A stretch of DNA of 64,000 nucleotides from Pseudomonas parafulva (lineage in GTDB: Bacteria > Pseudomonadota > Gammaproteobacteria > Pseudomonadales > Pseudomonadaceae): NCBI RefSeq assembly GCF_000800255.1, contig NZ_CP009747.1, positions 2,170,001 through 2,234,000 of the forward strand, in the 5' to 3' direction. A program made the translations under genes and the position numbers. Within the stretch, counting starts at the first letter, position 1; every line of letters starts with the position of its first letter. Under the pieces are notes generated by a model that had not been told where the DNA came from, made no database searches, and saw only the letters and a list, made by a program, of their open reading frames with translations. Positions 48,925 to 61,813 of this stretch are shown here, one piece after another.

Positions 48925-49928
48925 GCTGGTTCACCCCCGAAGTGATCGATGCGATCCTCGCCGTCCTGCGCGCCATCGTGGTGCTGCTGGCTGTGGTGGT
49001 CTGCGGTGCACTGCTCAGCTTCGTCGAGCGTCGCCTGCTGGGCTGGTGGCAGGACCGCTACGGTCCGAACCGTGTCGGCCCGTTCGGCATGTTCCAGATC
49101 GCCGCCGACATGCTGAAGATGTTCTTCAAGGAAGACTGGAACCCACCCTTCGTCGACCGCGTGATCTTCACCCTGGCCCCGGTGGTGGCGATGAGCGCCC
49201 TGCTGATCGCCTTCGTGGTGATCCCGATTACCCCGACCTGGGGCGTGGCGGACCTGAACATCGGCCTGCTGTTCTTCTTCGCCATGGCCGGTTTGTCGGT
49301 GTATGCGGTGCTGTTCGCCGGCTGGTCGTCGAACAACAAGTATGCCCTGCTGGGTAGCTTGCGCGCCTCGGCACAGACCGTGTCGTACGAGGTGTTTCTG
49401 GGCCTGGCGCTGATGGGCGTGGTGGTGCAGGTGGGCTCGTTCAACATGCGCGATATCGTCGAGTACCAGGCACAGAACCTGTGGTTCATCATTCCGCAGT
49501 TCTTCGGCTTCTGCACCTTCTTCATCGCTGGCGTCGCCGTGACTCACCGTCACCCATTCGACCAGCCCGAAGCGGAACAGGAACTGGCCGACGGCTATCA
49601 CATCGAGTATGCCGGCATGAAGTGGGGCATGTTCTTCGTCGGTGAGTACATCGGCATCATCCTCATCTCGGCGCTGCTGGTGACCTTGTTCTTCGGTGGC
49701 TGGCACGGTCCGTTCGGCATCCTGCCGCAACTGTCGTTCCTGTGGTTCGCCCTGAAGACCGGCTTCTTCATCATGCTGTTCATCCTGCTGCGCGCCTCGA
49801 TCCCGCGCCCACGCTATGACCAGGTGATGGACTTCAGCTGGAAGTTCTGCCTGCCGCTGACCCTGATCAATTTGCTGGTGACCGCTGCGATCGTGCTCTA
49901 CAACACGCCAGCCGTCGCGGCCCAGTGA
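48921..49928 (+). CDS. nuoH: NADH-quinone oxidoreductase subunit H
   Basis: 335 residues, eight membrane helices. It carries the conserved family segments [31 protein letters not shown] and [18 protein letters not shown], whose acidic residues connect the quinone cavity to proton transfer (ND1 homologue). ATGA overlap with nuoG. Confidence 0.97.
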   Translation: MSWFTPEVIDAILAVLRAIVVLLAVVVCGALLSFVERRLLGWWQDRYGPNRVGPFGMFQIAADMLKMFFKEDWNPPFVDRVIFTLAPVVAMSALLIAFVVIPITPTWGVADLNIGLLFFFAMAGLSVYAVLFAGWSSNNKYALLGSLRASAQTVSYEVFLGLALMGVVVQVGSFNMRDIVEYQAQNLWFIIPQFFGFCTFFIAGVAVTHRHPFDQPEAEQELADGYHIEYAGMKWGMFFVGEYIGIILISALLVTLFFGGWHGPFGILPQLSFLWFALKTGFFIMLFILLRASIPRPRYDQVMDFSWKFCLPLTLINLLVTAAIVLYNTPAVAAQ

Positions 49929-49939
49929 GGATTTGACCC

Positions 49940-50488
49940 ATGTTCAAGTATATCGGCGACATCGTTAAGGGCACCGGCACTCAGCTGCGCAGCCTGGCCA
50001 TGGTGTTCTCCCACGGGTTCCGCAAGCGCGACACCCTGCAGTACCCCGAAGAACCCGTGTACCTGCCGCCGCGCTACCGCGGCCGCATCGTCCTGACCCG
50101 CGACCCGGATGGCGAGGAACGCTGCGTGGCGTGCAACCTGTGCGCCGTGGCTTGCCCGGTCGGTTGCATTTCGCTGCAGAAGGCCGAGACCGAGGACGGA
50201 CGCTGGTACCCGGAGTTCTTCCGCATCAACTTCTCGCGCTGCATCTTCTGCGGCTTGTGTGAAGAAGCGTGCCCGACCACCGCGATCCAGCTCACTCCGG
50301 ATTTCGAAATGGCCGAGTTCAAGCGTCAGGATCTGGTGTACGAGAAAGAAGATCTGCTGATCTCCGGCCCCGGCAAGAACCCTGACTACAACTTCTACCG
50401 TGTTGCGGGCATGGCGATCGCCGGCAAGCCGAAAGGCGCCGCGCAGAACGAAGCCGAGCCGATCAACGTGAAGAGCTTGCTCCCATAA
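49940..50488 (+). CDS. nuoI: NADH-quinone oxidoreductase subunit I
   Basis: 182 residues. Two ferredoxin-type [4Fe-4S] motifs, [15 protein letters not shown] and [15 protein letters not shown], bind clusters N6a and N6b, which lead electrons from the NADH arm to N2. The N-terminal amphipathic helix lies on the membrane arm. It starts 11 nt after nuoH. Confidence 0.97.
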   Translation: MFKYIGDIVKGTGTQLRSLAMVFSHGFRKRDTLQYPEEPVYLPPRYRGRIVLTRDPDGEERCVACNLCAVACPVGCISLQKAETEDGRWYPEFFRINFSRCIFCGLCEEACPTTAIQLTPDFEMAEFKRQDLVYEKEDLLISGPGKNPDYNFYRVAGMAIAGKPKGAAQNEAEPINVKSLLP

Positions 50489-50498
50489 GGACAGAAAG

Positions 50499-50999
50499 AT
50501 GGAATTCGCTTTCTACTTCGCATCCGGGATCGCCGTGGTTTCCACCCTTCGGGTGGTAACCGGGACCAACCCCGTGCACGCCTTGCTGTACCTGATCATT
50601 TCGCTGATCTCTGTAGCCATGATCTTCTTCGCCCTCGGCGCGCCATTCGCCGGCGCCCTGGAAGTGATCGCCTACGCCGGCGCCATCATGGTGCTATTCG
50701 TCTTCGTGGTGATGATGCTCAACCTGGGACCGGCCTCGGTCGCCCAGGAACGCGGCTGGCTCAAGCCCGGCATCTGGGCGGGGCCGGTGATTCTCGCCGC
50801 ACTGCTGTTGCTGGAACTGCTCTACGTGCTGTTCGTGGCACCTAGCGGCGCCGCCATCAGCGGCACCACCATCACCCCGAAAGAAGTCGGCATCAGCCTG
50901 TTCGGCCCCTACCTGCTGGTGGTCGAACTGGCCTCGATGCTGCTGCTGGCTGCGGCCGTCACCGCCTTCCACCTGGGCCGCAACGAGGCGAAGGAGTAA
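50499..50999 (+). CDS. nuoJ: NADH-quinone oxidoreductase subunit J
   Basis: 166 residues, five membrane helices (ND6 homologue). The conserved third helix EVIAYAGAIMVLFVFVVMML contains the pi-bulge region involved in coupling quinone reduction to proton movement. It starts 10 nt after nuoI, and nuoK follows by 3 nt. Confidence 0.97.
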   Translation: MEFAFYFASGIAVVSTLRVVTGTNPVHALLYLIISLISVAMIFFALGAPFAGALEVIAYAGAIMVLFVFVVMMLNLGPASVAQERGWLKPGIWAGPVILAALLLLELLYVLFVAPSGAAISGTTITPKEVGISLFGPYLLVVELASMLLLAAAVTAFHLGRNEAKE

Positions 51000-51002
51000 A
51001 TC

Positions 51003-51307
51003 ATGGGTGCTATCCCTCTCGAACACGGTCTGGCGGTTGCCGGCATCCTGTTCTGCTTAGGTCTGGTCGGGCTGATGGTCCGGCGCAACATCCTCTTCGT
51101 GCTCATGAGTCTGGAAGTCATGATGAACGCCTCTGCCCTGGCGTTCATCGTCGCCGGTGCCCGCTGGGTCCAACCCGACGGTCAGGTGATGTTCATTCTG
51201 GTGATCAGCCTGGCAGCCGCCGAGGCCAGCATTGGCCTGGCGATCCTGCTGCAACTGTATCGCCGCTTCCACACTCTCGACATCGATGCTGCCAGTGAGA
51301 TGCGCGG

Positions 51308-51311
<4 letters not shown>
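51003..51311 (+). CDS. nuoK: NADH-quinone oxidoreductase subunit K
   Basis: 102 residues, three membrane helices (ND4L/MrpC-like). Two conserved membrane glutamates are visible in [12 protein letters not shown] and [13 protein letters not shown], both part of the E-channel/proton path. The stop overlaps the nuoL start as ATGA. Confidence 0.97.
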
Positions 51312-53161
<1,850 letters not shown>

Positions 53162-53219
53162 CCGTGAATATTGCGAACCTCGCGAACCTTGCGACTCTGC
53201 GAAAGGAAACGAACCCGTC

Positions 53220-54752
53220 ATGATTCTGCCTTGGCTGATCCTGATCCCCTTCATCGGCGGCTTCCTGTGCTGGCTGGGTGAGCGCTTCGGCGCCACCCTG
53301 CCGCGCTGGATCGCGCTGCTGACCATGTCCCTGCTGCTCGGCATCGGCCTATGGCTGTGGGGCACCGGCAACTACACCCTGGCCCCCGCTCCGGGCGCCG
53401 AGCCCGCCTGGGCGCTGGAATACAAGGTCCAGTGGATCCAGCGCTTCGGCATCAGCATCCACCTGGCCCTGGATGGCCTGTCGCTGCTGATGATCCTGCT
53501 CACCGGCCTGCTCGGCGTGCTGTCGGTGCTTTGTTCCTGGAAAGAGATCCAGCGCCACGTCGGCTTCTTCCACCTCAACCTGATGTGGATCCTCGGTGGC
53601 GTGGTCGGTGTATTCCTGGCCCTGGACCTGTTCCTGTTCTTCTTCTTCTGGGAAATGATGCTGGTGCCGATGTACTTCCTCATCGCGCTCTGGGGTCACA
53701 GCTCGGCCGATGGCAAGAAGACCCGGATCTACGCCGCTACCAAGTTCTTCATCTTCACTCAGGCCAGTGGCCTGATCATGCTGGTGGCGATTCTTGGCCT
53801 GGTGCTGGTCAACTACAACACCACCGGCGTGATCACCTTCAACTACAGCGACCTGCTCAAGGCGCAGTTGCCGCCAGGTGTCGAGTACCTGCTGATGCTC
53901 GGCTTCTTCATCGCCTTCGCGGTCAAGCTGCCGGTGGTGCCGTTCCACTCGTGGCTGCCTGACGCCCACGCCCAGGCGCCGACCGCCGGCTCCGTGGACC
54001 TGGCCGGTATCCTGTTGAAGACTGCCGCCTACGGCCTGCTGCGTTTCGCCCTGCCGTTGTTCCCCAATGCCTCGGCCGAGTTCGCCCCCATCGCCATGAC
54101 CCTGGGTCTGATCGGCATCTTCTACGGCGCCTTCCTGGCCTTCGCGCAGACCGACATCAAGCGCCTGATCGCTTTCTCCAGCGTCTCGCACATGGGCTTC
54201 GTGCTGATCGGCATCTACTCCGGCAGCCAGCAAGCCCTGCAAGGCGCGGTGATCCAGATGCTCGCCCACGGTTTGTCGGCCGCCGCGCTGTTCATCCTGT
54301 CCGGCCAGCTGTACGAGCGCCTGCATACCCGTGACATGCGTCAGATGGGTGGCCTGTGGCACCGCATCGCCTACCTGCCGGCCATCAGCCTGTTCTTCGC
54401 CGCCGCGTCGCTGGGCTTGCCAGGCACCGGTAACTTCGTCGGCGAGTTCCTGATCCTGATCGGCAGCTTCGCCCACGTGCCATGGATCACCGTGATCGCC
54501 ACCACTGGCCTGGTGTTTGGTTCGGTCTACTCGCTGATCATGATCCACCGCGCCTATTTCGGTCCGAGCAAGGCTGACACCGTCTTGGCCGGCATGGACA
54601 CTCGCGAGCTGATCATGGTGCTGGGTCTGGCGGCACTGCTGGTCCTGCTGGGCGTGTATCCGCAGCCGTTCCTCGACACCTCTGCCGCCACCATGAGCGG
54701 TGTGCAGCAGTGGCTCGGTTCCGCTTTCACTCAACTCGCTTCGGCCCGGTAA
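53220..54752 (+). CDS. nuoM: NADH-quinone oxidoreductase subunit M
   Basis: 510 residues from ATG 53220 with AAAGGA upstream. Antiporter-like proton pump (ND4) with [40 protein letters not shown] and [20 protein letters not shown]. The 58-nt gap after nuoL holds short GCGAACCT-like direct repeats (53173-53203) with no evident role. Confidence 0.97.
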   Translation: MILPWLILIPFIGGFLCWLGERFGATLPRWIALLTMSLLLGIGLWLWGTGNYTLAPAPGAEPAWALEYKVQWIQRFGISIHLALDGLSLLMILLTGLLGVLSVLCSWKEIQRHVGFFHLNLMWILGGVVGVFLALDLFLFFFFWEMMLVPMYFLIALWGHSSADGKKTRIYAATKFFIFTQASGLIMLVAILGLVLVNYNTTGVITFNYSDLLKAQLPPGVEYLLMLGFFIAFAVKLPVVPFHSWLPDAHAQAPTAGSVDLAGILLKTAAYGLLRFALPLFPNASAEFAPIAMTLGLIGIFYGAFLAFAQTDIKRLIAFSSVSHMGFVLIGIYSGSQQALQGAVIQMLAHGLSAAALFILSGQLYERLHTRDMRQMGGLWHRIAYLPAISLFFAAASLGLPGTGNFVGEFLILIGSFAHVPWITVIATTGLVFGSVYSLIMIHRAYFGPSKADTVLAGMDTRELIMVLGLAALLVLLGVYPQPFLDTSAATMSGVQQWLGSAFTQLASAR

Positions 54753-54759
54753 GAGCGCT

Positions 54760-56229
54760 ATGGAATTCACCACTCAACACTTCATCGCATTGGCGCCGAT
54801 GCTGATCACCACCCTCACCACGGTGGTGGTGATGCTGGCGATCGCCTTCAAGCGCAATCACTCGCAGACCTTCCTGCTGTCGACGGTGGGCCTGAACCTG
54901 GCCCTGCTGTCGATCCTGCCCGCCTTGAAAGTGGCACCACTGGCGGTCACCTCCCTGGTGACCATCGACAAGTTCGCCTGCCTGTACATGGCGATCGTCC
55001 TGGTGGCGACCCTGGCCTGCGTGACGCTGGCCCACGCCTACCTGGGCGAAGGCGCCAAAGGTTTCCCAGGCAACCGTGAAGAGCTGTACCTGCTGCTGCT
55101 GATGTCGGCCCTGGGCGGTCTTGTGCTGGTCAGCGCCAACCACCTCGCCGGCTTGTTCATCGGTCTGGAACTGCTGTCGGTTCCGGTCTATGGCCTGGTG
55201 GCGTATGCCTTCTTCAACAAGCGCTCACTGGAAGCCGGCATCAAGTACATGGTGCTGTCGGCTGCGGGCTCGGCCTTCCTGCTGTTCGGCATGGCGCTGC
55301 TGTACGCCGATGCCGGCAGCCTGACCTTCGACCAGTTGGGCAAGGCTTTGGCCGCGACCAGCATGCCGAGCCTGCTGGCCCAGCTGGGCCTGGGCATGAT
55401 GCTGGTTGGCCTGGCCTTCAAGCTGTCGCTGGTGCCCTTCCACCTGTGGACCCCGGACGTCTACGAAGGCGCCCCGGCGCCAGTGGCCGCGTTCCTGGCC
55501 ACCGCCAGCAAGGTCGCGGTATTTGCCGTGGTGGTACGTCTGTTCATGCTCTCCCCTGCTGCCAGCAGCGGCGTGCTGAGCACCGTGCTGGCGGTGATCG
55601 CGGTAGCCTCGATTCTGGTCGGCAACTTGCTGGCACTGACCCAGAGCAACCTCAAGCGGCTGCTTGGTTACTCATCCATCGCCCACTTCGGCTATCTGCT
55701 TATCGCCTTGGTGGCGAGCAAAGGCCTGGCCATGGAAGCCATGGGCGTGTACCTGGTCACCTACGTGATCACCAGCCTCGGCGCCTTCGGCGTGATCACC
55801 CTGATGTCCTCGCCCTACGCCGGCCGTGACGCCGACGCGCTGTACGAGTACCGCGGCCTGTTCTGGCGTCGTCCGTACCTGACGGCGGTGTTGACCGTGA
55901 TGATGCTGTCGCTGGCGGGTATTCCGCTCACGGCAGGCTTCATCGGCAAGTTCTACATCATCGCTACCGGTGTGCAATCGCAACTGTGGTGGTTGGTCGG
56001 GGCCCTGGTGATCGGCAGCGCCATCGGCGTCTACTACTACCTGCGGGTCATGGTCACCCTGTACCTGGCCGAGCCGAACCTGCGCAGCCACGATGCACCG
56101 CTGCGTTGGGAACAACGTGCCGGTGGCGTGATGCTACTGGCCGTGGCGATCCTCGCCTTCGTGCTGGGCGTGTACCCGCAACCGCTGCTGGACCTGGTCC
56201 AGCAGGCTGGACTGCACCTGGTCGGTTGA
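54760..56229 (+). CDS. nuoN: NADH-quinone oxidoreductase subunit N
   Basis: 489 residues from ATG 54760, 7 nt after nuoM. Third antiporter-like proton pump (ND2), with [40 protein letters not shown] and [20 protein letters not shown]. It is the last gene of the operon; a 16-bp perfect terminator follows 13 nt after the stop. Confidence 0.97.
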   Translation: MEFTTQHFIALAPMLITTLTTVVVMLAIAFKRNHSQTFLLSTVGLNLALLSILPALKVAPLAVTSLVTIDKFACLYMAIVLVATLACVTLAHAYLGEGAKGFPGNREELYLLLLMSALGGLVLVSANHLAGLFIGLELLSVPVYGLVAYAFFNKRSLEAGIKYMVLSAAGSAFLLFGMALLYADAGSLTFDQLGKALAATSMPSLLAQLGLGMMLVGLAFKLSLVPFHLWTPDVYEGAPAPVAAFLATASKVAVFAVVVRLFMLSPAASSGVLSTVLAVIAVASILVGNLLALTQSNLKRLLGYSSIAHFGYLLIALVASKGLAMEAMGVYLVTYVITSLGAFGVITLMSSPYAGRDADALYEYRGLFWRRPYLTAVLTVMMLSLAGIPLTAGFIGKFYIIATGVQSQLWWLVGALVIGSAIGVYYYLRVMVTLYLAEPNLRSHDAPLRWEQRAGGVMLLAVAILAFVLGVYPQPLLDLVQQAGLHLVG

Positions 56230-56242
56230 TACACTGACCGCA

Positions 56243-56278
56243 AAACAAGACACCCCGCTTCGGCGGGGTGTCTTGTTT
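56243..56278. terminator. Bidirectional terminator after nuoN
   Basis: AAACAAGACACCCCGC, TTCG loop, GCGGGGTGTCTTGTTT: a 16-bp perfect stem whose outer part is A-rich on the left and T-rich on the right, so it should stop nuo transcripts and convergent transcripts from the GH15 gene. Confidence 0.95.
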
Positions 56279-56316
56279 CAGGAGCAGGCACTGCACCAGG
56301 CATCGTTCAGCCGAGG

Positions 56317-58113
56317 TCAACCGCTGCTCGCGCGATCCCTTGCCGGACACTGCGCCCTGTGCAGATTGAGCGCGGTGTTGATGATACCGATGTGACTGAA
56401 CGCCTGGGGGAAGTTACCCAGCATGCGCTGCCCGATCGGATCGTATTGCTCGGCCAACAGACCGACGTCGTTGCACAGTCCGGTCAAATGGTCATACAAC
56501 GCCTGAGCCTGCTCCTGGCGCCCCAGCAACACATAAACGTCCGCCAGCCAGAACGAACAGACCAGGAAGGTACCTTCCCCAGGTGTCAGGCCATCGCCGC
56601 CACTGTCGGTGTCGTAGCGCAGCAACAGGCCGTTGTTCATCAGCCGCTGCTCGATCTGCTCGAGCGTGCGCAAAAAGCGCGGATCCTCGGCAGGCAAAAA
56701 ACCGGTGAGCGCAATCTGCAACAGGCTGGCATCCAGATCCTTGGAGCCGTAGGCCTGGACGAAATGCTGACCACTGGCATCGAGTCCCTGTTCACAAACC
56801 TCGCGGTGAATCTGCTCGGCCACCCGGCGGTAATGCTGTCCCTGCTCGCGGCCTTCTTCGGTGGTTTCAGCCAGACTCGCCGCGCGGTCGAAGGCAACCC
56901 AGGCCATGACCTTCGAATGCACGAAGTGCTGGCGCCCGCCGCGCACCTCCCAGATGCCCTCGTCCGGTTCACGCCAGATGCTCTCGACGTAGGGCATGAT
57001 CAACCGCGCGATGGCGGCGCTGCGCGGGTGTCGTGGTAGACCCCCTTTGAGCGCCTGACTCATGGCATCGGCCACCTCGCCATAAATGTCCAGTTGCCGC
57101 TGCCCGGAGGCGGCATTGCCGATCCGCACGGGACTGGAATGCTCATACCCGGCCAGCCAGGGCAAGGTGAACTCGGCCAGGTCGCGCTCGCCCGCCAGGC
57201 CATACATGATCTGCATCTGTTCCGGATTGCCGGCCACCGAGCGCAGCAGCCATTCGCGCCACGCCTGGGCTTCGTCGAAGTAACCGAGGTTCATGAACGC
57301 CAGCAGGGTCATGGTCGCATCGCGCAGCCAGCAGAACCGGTAGTCCCAATTGCGTTCGCCGCCGATACGCTCGGGTAACGAGGTGGTGGCCGCAGCGACG
57401 ATCCCACCGGTCGGGGCGTAGGTCAGCGCCTTGAGGGTCAACAGCGAACGACGCACCAGCGCGCTGTTCGGGCCGATGTCGGGGCAGCGTGCAGCGAATG
57501 ACCGCCAATGGCTGATGGTGTGGGCCAGCGCCTCGTCGGCGTCGAAGTCCGCCTCGTCCGGCAGGTGCGAAGGCTGATGACGCAAGGCGAACACCTGGCG
57601 TTCGCCCGCGCCGACACGGAATCGACAGACGCTGTGGTGGTCCATGGCATGCAAACCCACCGTGCTACGCAGGATAAGCCGGTCGGGCCCGGCGACCGCG
57701 CTGAGACTCAGCGGATCGAGCCGCTCCACCCACGGCACGCTGCGGCCATAATCGAAGCGCATTACCAGATCGAGTTCGAAGTGGGTCTGCCCGGAAATGC
57801 CCTCGACGATACGCACTACGGCGTTCTGTTCGCCCATGGGCATGCAATCCAGCACCCGCGCCTGACCCGCGGCGGTGGTCCATACGGTTTCCAGCACCAG
57901 CGTGTCATCCAGGTAGCGCCGCATGCACTGCTGCACAGGATCGCTGGGCGCCAGGCGCCAGCGTCCGTTCTCCTCATTACCCAACAGGGCAGCAAATACC
58001 GCAGGTGCGTCGAAACGCGGCAGGCACAACCAGTCGATCGAGCCATCGCGGCTGACCAGGGCGGCGCTGCGGCAATTGCCGAGCAAAGCATAGTCTTCGA
58101 TGTGCGCGGGCAT
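56317..58113 (-). CDS. Glycoside hydrolase family 15 protein (glucoamylase/trehalase-like)
   Basis: 598 residues from ATG 58113 with AAGGAG 5 nt upstream (a 52-residue upstream in-frame extension is rejected). N-terminal beta-sandwich (MPAHIEDYALLGNCRSAALV, SRDGSIDWLCLPRFD), then the (alpha/alpha)6 barrel with RNWDYRFCWLRDA, YGEVADAM (candidate acid) and GEGTFLVCSFWLADV (candidate base). It has no signal peptide, so it is cytosolic. Such GH15 proteins hydrolyse trehalose or alpha-glucans. No glycogen or trehalose genes are adjacent. Confidence 0.88.
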   Translation of the reverse strand: MPAHIEDYALLGNCRSAALVSRDGSIDWLCLPRFDAPAVFAALLGNEENGRWRLAPSDPVQQCMRRYLDDTLVLETVWTTAAGQARVLDCMPMGEQNAVVRIVEGISGQTHFELDLVMRFDYGRSVPWVERLDPLSLSAVAGPDRLILRSTVGLHAMDHHSVCRFRVGAGERQVFALRHQPSHLPDEADFDADEALAHTISHWRSFAARCPDIGPNSALVRRSLLTLKALTYAPTGGIVAAATTSLPERIGGERNWDYRFCWLRDATMTLLAFMNLGYFDEAQAWREWLLRSVAGNPEQMQIMYGLAGERDLAEFTLPWLAGYEHSSPVRIGNAASGQRQLDIYGEVADAMSQALKGGLPRHPRSAAIARLIMPYVESIWREPDEGIWEVRGGRQHFVHSKVMAWVAFDRAASLAETTEEGREQGQHYRRVAEQIHREVCEQGLDASGQHFVQAYGSKDLDASLLQIALTGFLPAEDPRFLRTLEQIEQRLMNNGLLLRYDTDSGGDGLTPGEGTFLVCSFWLADVYVLLGRQEQAQALYDHLTGLCNDVGLLAEQYDPIGQRMLGNFPQAFSHIGIINTALNLHRAQCPARDRASSG

Positions 58114-58302
58114 TGGGACTCCTTGGGAAAGCGCTTCGGTTCGTTCTGCGTGTGACCACGACAACCTCCTCTTTGCGCCATCGGTAGAGGCGCGAGCTGC
58201 CCAGCCGGACAAATCCTGCAGCACGTCAACGACGCCTGTCGGTGCACATGGCACACTGTGGCGCTTCATTCCCTGTTCAACCGTGAAGGATCACCCTGCC
58301 CC

Positions 58303-60132
58303 ATGTCCTCTGACCTGCTACTGGTCCTCGGCCTGCTCGCTGTCGTCGTCACCCTGTTCATCGTCAACCGTCCGCGCATGGACGTGGTGGCGCTGCTGGT
58401 GATTCTGTTCCTGCCACTCTCCGGCATTCTCACCGTCGAACAGGCCCTGGCAGGCTTCAGCGATCCGAACGTGGTGCTGATCGCGGCCTTGTTCGTGATC
58501 GGCGAAGGTCTGGTGCGTACCGGCATCGCCTACCGTATCGGCGAGTGGATGAGCGAACGCGCCGGCCGCAGCGAGGCGCGCTTACTGGTGCTGCTGATGG
58601 TGGCGGTGGCCGGGCTTGGTGCAGTGATGAGTTCCACCGGCGTGGTAGCGATCTTCATCCCGGTGGTGCTGAGCATTGCCGCGCGCCTGAAGCTGTCGCC
58701 CAGCCGGCTGATGATGCCGTTGAGCTTCGCCGGTCTGATCAGCGGCATGCTCAGCCTGGTGGCGACGCCGCCCAACGTGGTGGTGCACAGCGAACTGGTG
58801 CGCCATGGCCTGGCCGGTTTCAGCTTCTTCAGTTTCACCCCGTTCGGGCTGGTGGTGCTGGTGCTCGGCATCGGCTACATGCTGCTGACTCGCCATTGGC
58901 TCAACGGTGAGGTACGCAAGGACGGACGCAGCGAGACTCGCCGGACCCTGCTCGACCTGGTGCTGGACTACAAACTCAGTGGTCGCGAGCGCCGCCTGCG
59001 CATTCGCCCGCACTCGCCCCTGATCGGACATACCCTCGGCGAACTCGAACTGCGGACTCGACACGGCGCCAATGTGGTCGGTATCGAACGCCAGCACAAG
59101 TTCACCACCCGGGTGATCGCTGCTGATTCCGGCACTGTGCTGCATCAAGGCGATGTGCTGCTGCTCGATCTGTTCGCCAATCACGACAACCTGCGCAGCC
59201 TGTGCCAGGCCATGCAGCTCGAACCCCTGCATTTCAAGGCCGCCTACTTCATCGATCAATCGCAGGACGTGGGCATGGCTGAGGTATCGCTGCCGCCGGG
59301 TTCGCAACTGATCGGCAAAAACCTCCTCGAACTGAGCTTCCGTAGCCGCTACGGCCTCAACGTCGTCGGCCTGCGCCGCGAGCAGAACGCAGTGCAGACG
59401 CCCCTGGTAGAAGAGAAGCTGCGCCTGGGCGATACCCTGCTGGTCATCGGCCCGTGGAAATCGGTACGCCAGTTGCAAGCCGAGCCTCGGGACTTCATCG
59501 TCCTGAGCCTGCCTGCGGAAATCGACCAGGTGGCGCCAGCTCGCGCCAGGGCGCCGCAGGCGCTGGCCAGCCTGGCAGTGATGATCGCCTTGATGGTGAG
59601 TGGCCTGGTGCCCAATGTCATCGCGGCACTGATCGGCTGTCTGCTGATGGGCGCCGGGCGCTGTATCGACATGAACAGCGCCTATCGTGCCATCCACTGG
59701 CAGAGCCTGGTGCTGATCGTCGGCATGCTGCCGTTCGCCCTGGCCCTGCAGAAGACCGGGGGTATCGACCTGGCGGTGACGGCGCTGGTGAGTCTGCTCG
59801 GTGGCGCCGGGCCGCAGGCCATACTCGCCTGCCTGTTCGCCCTTACGGCGCTGATCGGCTTGTTCATCTCCAATACCGCCACCGCAGTGTTGATGGCCCC
59901 GGTGGCAGTCAGCACGGCGCAACAACTGGGCCTGTCGCCCTATCCCTTCGCCATGATCGTGGCGTTGGCTGCCTCGGCAGCCTTCATGACGCCCGTCTCC
60001 TCACCAGTCAACACCTTGGTGCTGGGCCCCGGGCAATACCGCTTCGCCGATTTCGTCAAAGTGGGCGTGCCGTTCACACTGCTGGTCATGGTCGTCAGTG
60101 TGGTCATGGTGCCCTGGTTTTATGGTCTGTAG
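58303..60132 (+). CDS. SLC13-family transporter with RCK/TrkA-C domains
   Basis: 609 residues from ATG 58303. Two membrane halves of the DASS/ArsB-NhaD type (ALAGFSDPNVVLIAALFVIG, SSTGVVAIFIPVV, LISGMLSLVATPPNVVVHSE, and FISNTATAVLMAPVA near the end) flank a cytosolic region (~225-410). That region has two TrkA-C domains (SPLIGHTLGELELRTRHGAN and GSQLIGKNLLELSFRSRYGL). Likely a sodium-coupled anion transporter (dicarboxylate or sulfate). Divergent from the GH15 gene, with 189 nt between the starts. Confidence 0.9.
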   Translation: MSSDLLLVLGLLAVVVTLFIVNRPRMDVVALLVILFLPLSGILTVEQALAGFSDPNVVLIAALFVIGEGLVRTGIAYRIGEWMSERAGRSEARLLVLLMVAVAGLGAVMSSTGVVAIFIPVVLSIAARLKLSPSRLMMPLSFAGLISGMLSLVATPPNVVVHSELVRHGLAGFSFFSFTPFGLVVLVLGIGYMLLTRHWLNGEVRKDGRSETRRTLLDLVLDYKLSGRERRLRIRPHSPLIGHTLGELELRTRHGANVVGIERQHKFTTRVIAADSGTVLHQGDVLLLDLFANHDNLRSLCQAMQLEPLHFKAAYFIDQSQDVGMAEVSLPPGSQLIGKNLLELSFRSRYGLNVVGLRREQNAVQTPLVEEKLRLGDTLLVIGPWKSVRQLQAEPRDFIVLSLPAEIDQVAPARARAPQALASLAVMIALMVSGLVPNVIAALIGCLLMGAGRCIDMNSAYRAIHWQSLVLIVGMLPFALALQKTGGIDLAVTALVSLLGGAGPQAILACLFALTALIGLFISNTATAVLMAPVAVSTAQQLGLSPYPFAMIVALAASAAFMTPVSSPVNTLVLGPGQYRFADFVKVGVPFTLLVMVVSVVMVPWFYGL

Positions 60133-60294
60133 CACACAACGCTCAAACTCGAGCCGCGATGAACGGATATCACCGAGGATAGGTGCCAAATAATATCCAA
60201 TTGACATCAATTCATCGCTTGAACCACACTTCACGCCGTGCCCCAGGTGTTGCCGCAGTCGTCCTGGTCTACCTTTTCGCTTGTGGTCGAGCTC

Positions 60295-61698
60295 ATGGTT
60301 TTTCCAGCCCATTCGCGCCTGTTGCCTGCGTTGCTGCTGTTCGGTCTGACCTTCGCCTTGACCCTCGGGGGTATCCTGGCCCGGCCGATCGAATCGCTGT
60401 CGCTGTTCTGGCCTGTGAACGCGGTGCTGGCCGGAGTACTGCTCCGCCATCCTCGCCACGGCAGTTTCGTCGGCATTGCGCTGATGTACCTGGCGATGGT
60501 GGGTGCCGATCTGTTGTGCGGCAGTCAATGGTATCCGGCACTGTGGTTCAACCTGTGCAATGTTGGCGCAGTCATCACCTTCTGGCGTCTGTTGGTCAAC
60601 TTGCCGCGCCAGCATCGGCGTCTACGCACCCCTCATGGCGTACTGCGCACGTTCGCCGCCTGTGCGGCCGGCGCGATGGTCGCCGCCACGCTCGCCTGCC
60701 TTATGGCAACACCCTGGTTCGACCAATCGCTGCGCTCGACCTGGATGGCCTGGTTCAGCGAGCAGTTCTCCACCAGCGTGCTGGTCTTGCCGATCATGCT
60801 CACCGCGCCTTCCCTGCCTGCCCTGCTGCGCAGCAGTGGCCAGCGGATCAGCCTGTCTCCCCTGCTCATGCTGCTGGCCTCGTTGGCCCTGAGCATCGGC
60901 TTCGGCGGTCCGGGTGCGATCGCCTTCCCGATCTCGGCCTTGCTGTGGTGCGCCCTGAGCTATTCACCGTTCCTGCTTTCGCTGTTGACCCTGACCGCAG
61001 GAAGCACGCTGATCGTGGCGGTTGCACAGAACCTCATGCACTTCAGCATGCCGCAGAGCCAGGCCGGAGTGACCGCCTTGATGTCCGCACGGCTGGGCAT
61101 CGCCATGCTGGTGCTCGGCCCGTTGATCGTGGCGTGTATCAGCCACGCCAACCGCGCGCTGCTGGCGCGCCTGGCTCACCAGGCGAACGTCGATCACCTC
61201 ACCGGTGCCCTCACCCGCAGTGCTTTCACCCGACAAGCGAACGCCTTGCTGGAAGGCCGTCGACAGCACAGTCAGAGGCTGCCTTTGACCCTGATGATGC
61301 TCGACATCGACCATTTCAAGGCGATCAACGACCGGCATGGCCATGCGGTTGGAGATCAGGTTCTGCGTGAATGCGCCCAGGTACTGCAGGCGCAGTTGCA
61401 TGATGGCGAACTGCTTGCCCGCCTGGGCGGCGAGGAGTTCGCAATCGTCGTGCCGGGGCTGCTCCCGGAACAGGCCAGCTTCACCGCCGAACGCTTGCGC
61501 CGCGCCGTTCAGGAATTGCAGGTGCGTGGGGGCGAAGAGCAACTGCGCGTCACCGTGAGCATCGGCATCAGCGGTTGCAGCGATCAGCGCTCGGCCTCCA
61601 GCCTGGACAACCTGCTGGCCGACGCCGACCAAGCGCTGTATCGGGCCAAGGCGCAAGGTCGCAACCGGGTGGAGCAGGCCCAGCGCCAGGTGATTTGA
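60295..61698 (+). CDS. Membrane diguanylate cyclase (MASE1-like sensor + GGDEF)
   Basis: 467 residues from ATG 60295; GTG 60238 would add 19. Eight or so membrane helices resembling MASE1 (RPIESLSLFWPVNAVLAGVL) cover ~1-295. A GGDEF domain follows from ~310 (DHLTGALTRSAFTRQANALL, MMLDIDHFKAINDRHGHAVG) with an active-site GGEEF at 378-382. The position where an inhibitory RxxD I-site would lie reads HDGE, so product inhibition is probably missing. It should make c-di-GMP from GTP; the signal is unknown. Confidence 0.9.
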   Translation: MVFPAHSRLLPALLLFGLTFALTLGGILARPIESLSLFWPVNAVLAGVLLRHPRHGSFVGIALMYLAMVGADLLCGSQWYPALWFNLCNVGAVITFWRLLVNLPRQHRRLRTPHGVLRTFAACAAGAMVAATLACLMATPWFDQSLRSTWMAWFSEQFSTSVLVLPIMLTAPSLPALLRSSGQRISLSPLLMLLASLALSIGFGGPGAIAFPISALLWCALSYSPFLLSLLTLTAGSTLIVAVAQNLMHFSMPQSQAGVTALMSARLGIAMLVLGPLIVACISHANRALLARLAHQANVDHLTGALTRSAFTRQANALLEGRRQHSQRLPLTLMMLDIDHFKAINDRHGHAVGDQVLRECAQVLQAQLHDGELLARLGGEEFAIVVPGLLPEQASFTAERLRRAVQELQVRGGEEQLRVTVSIGISGCSDQRSASSLDNLLADADQALYRAKAQGRNRVEQAQRQVI

Positions 61699-61813
61699 AT
61701 CGCCGGCCGCCTGAGCCGTATCAGGAGCCGTCACGCCGCTGAGCTAGCCCTCACACGCTGTACAAATTCTGCTCAATCTAACGAAGCCCGCTCCCCCTAT
61801 GGCCTCCAGCGCT

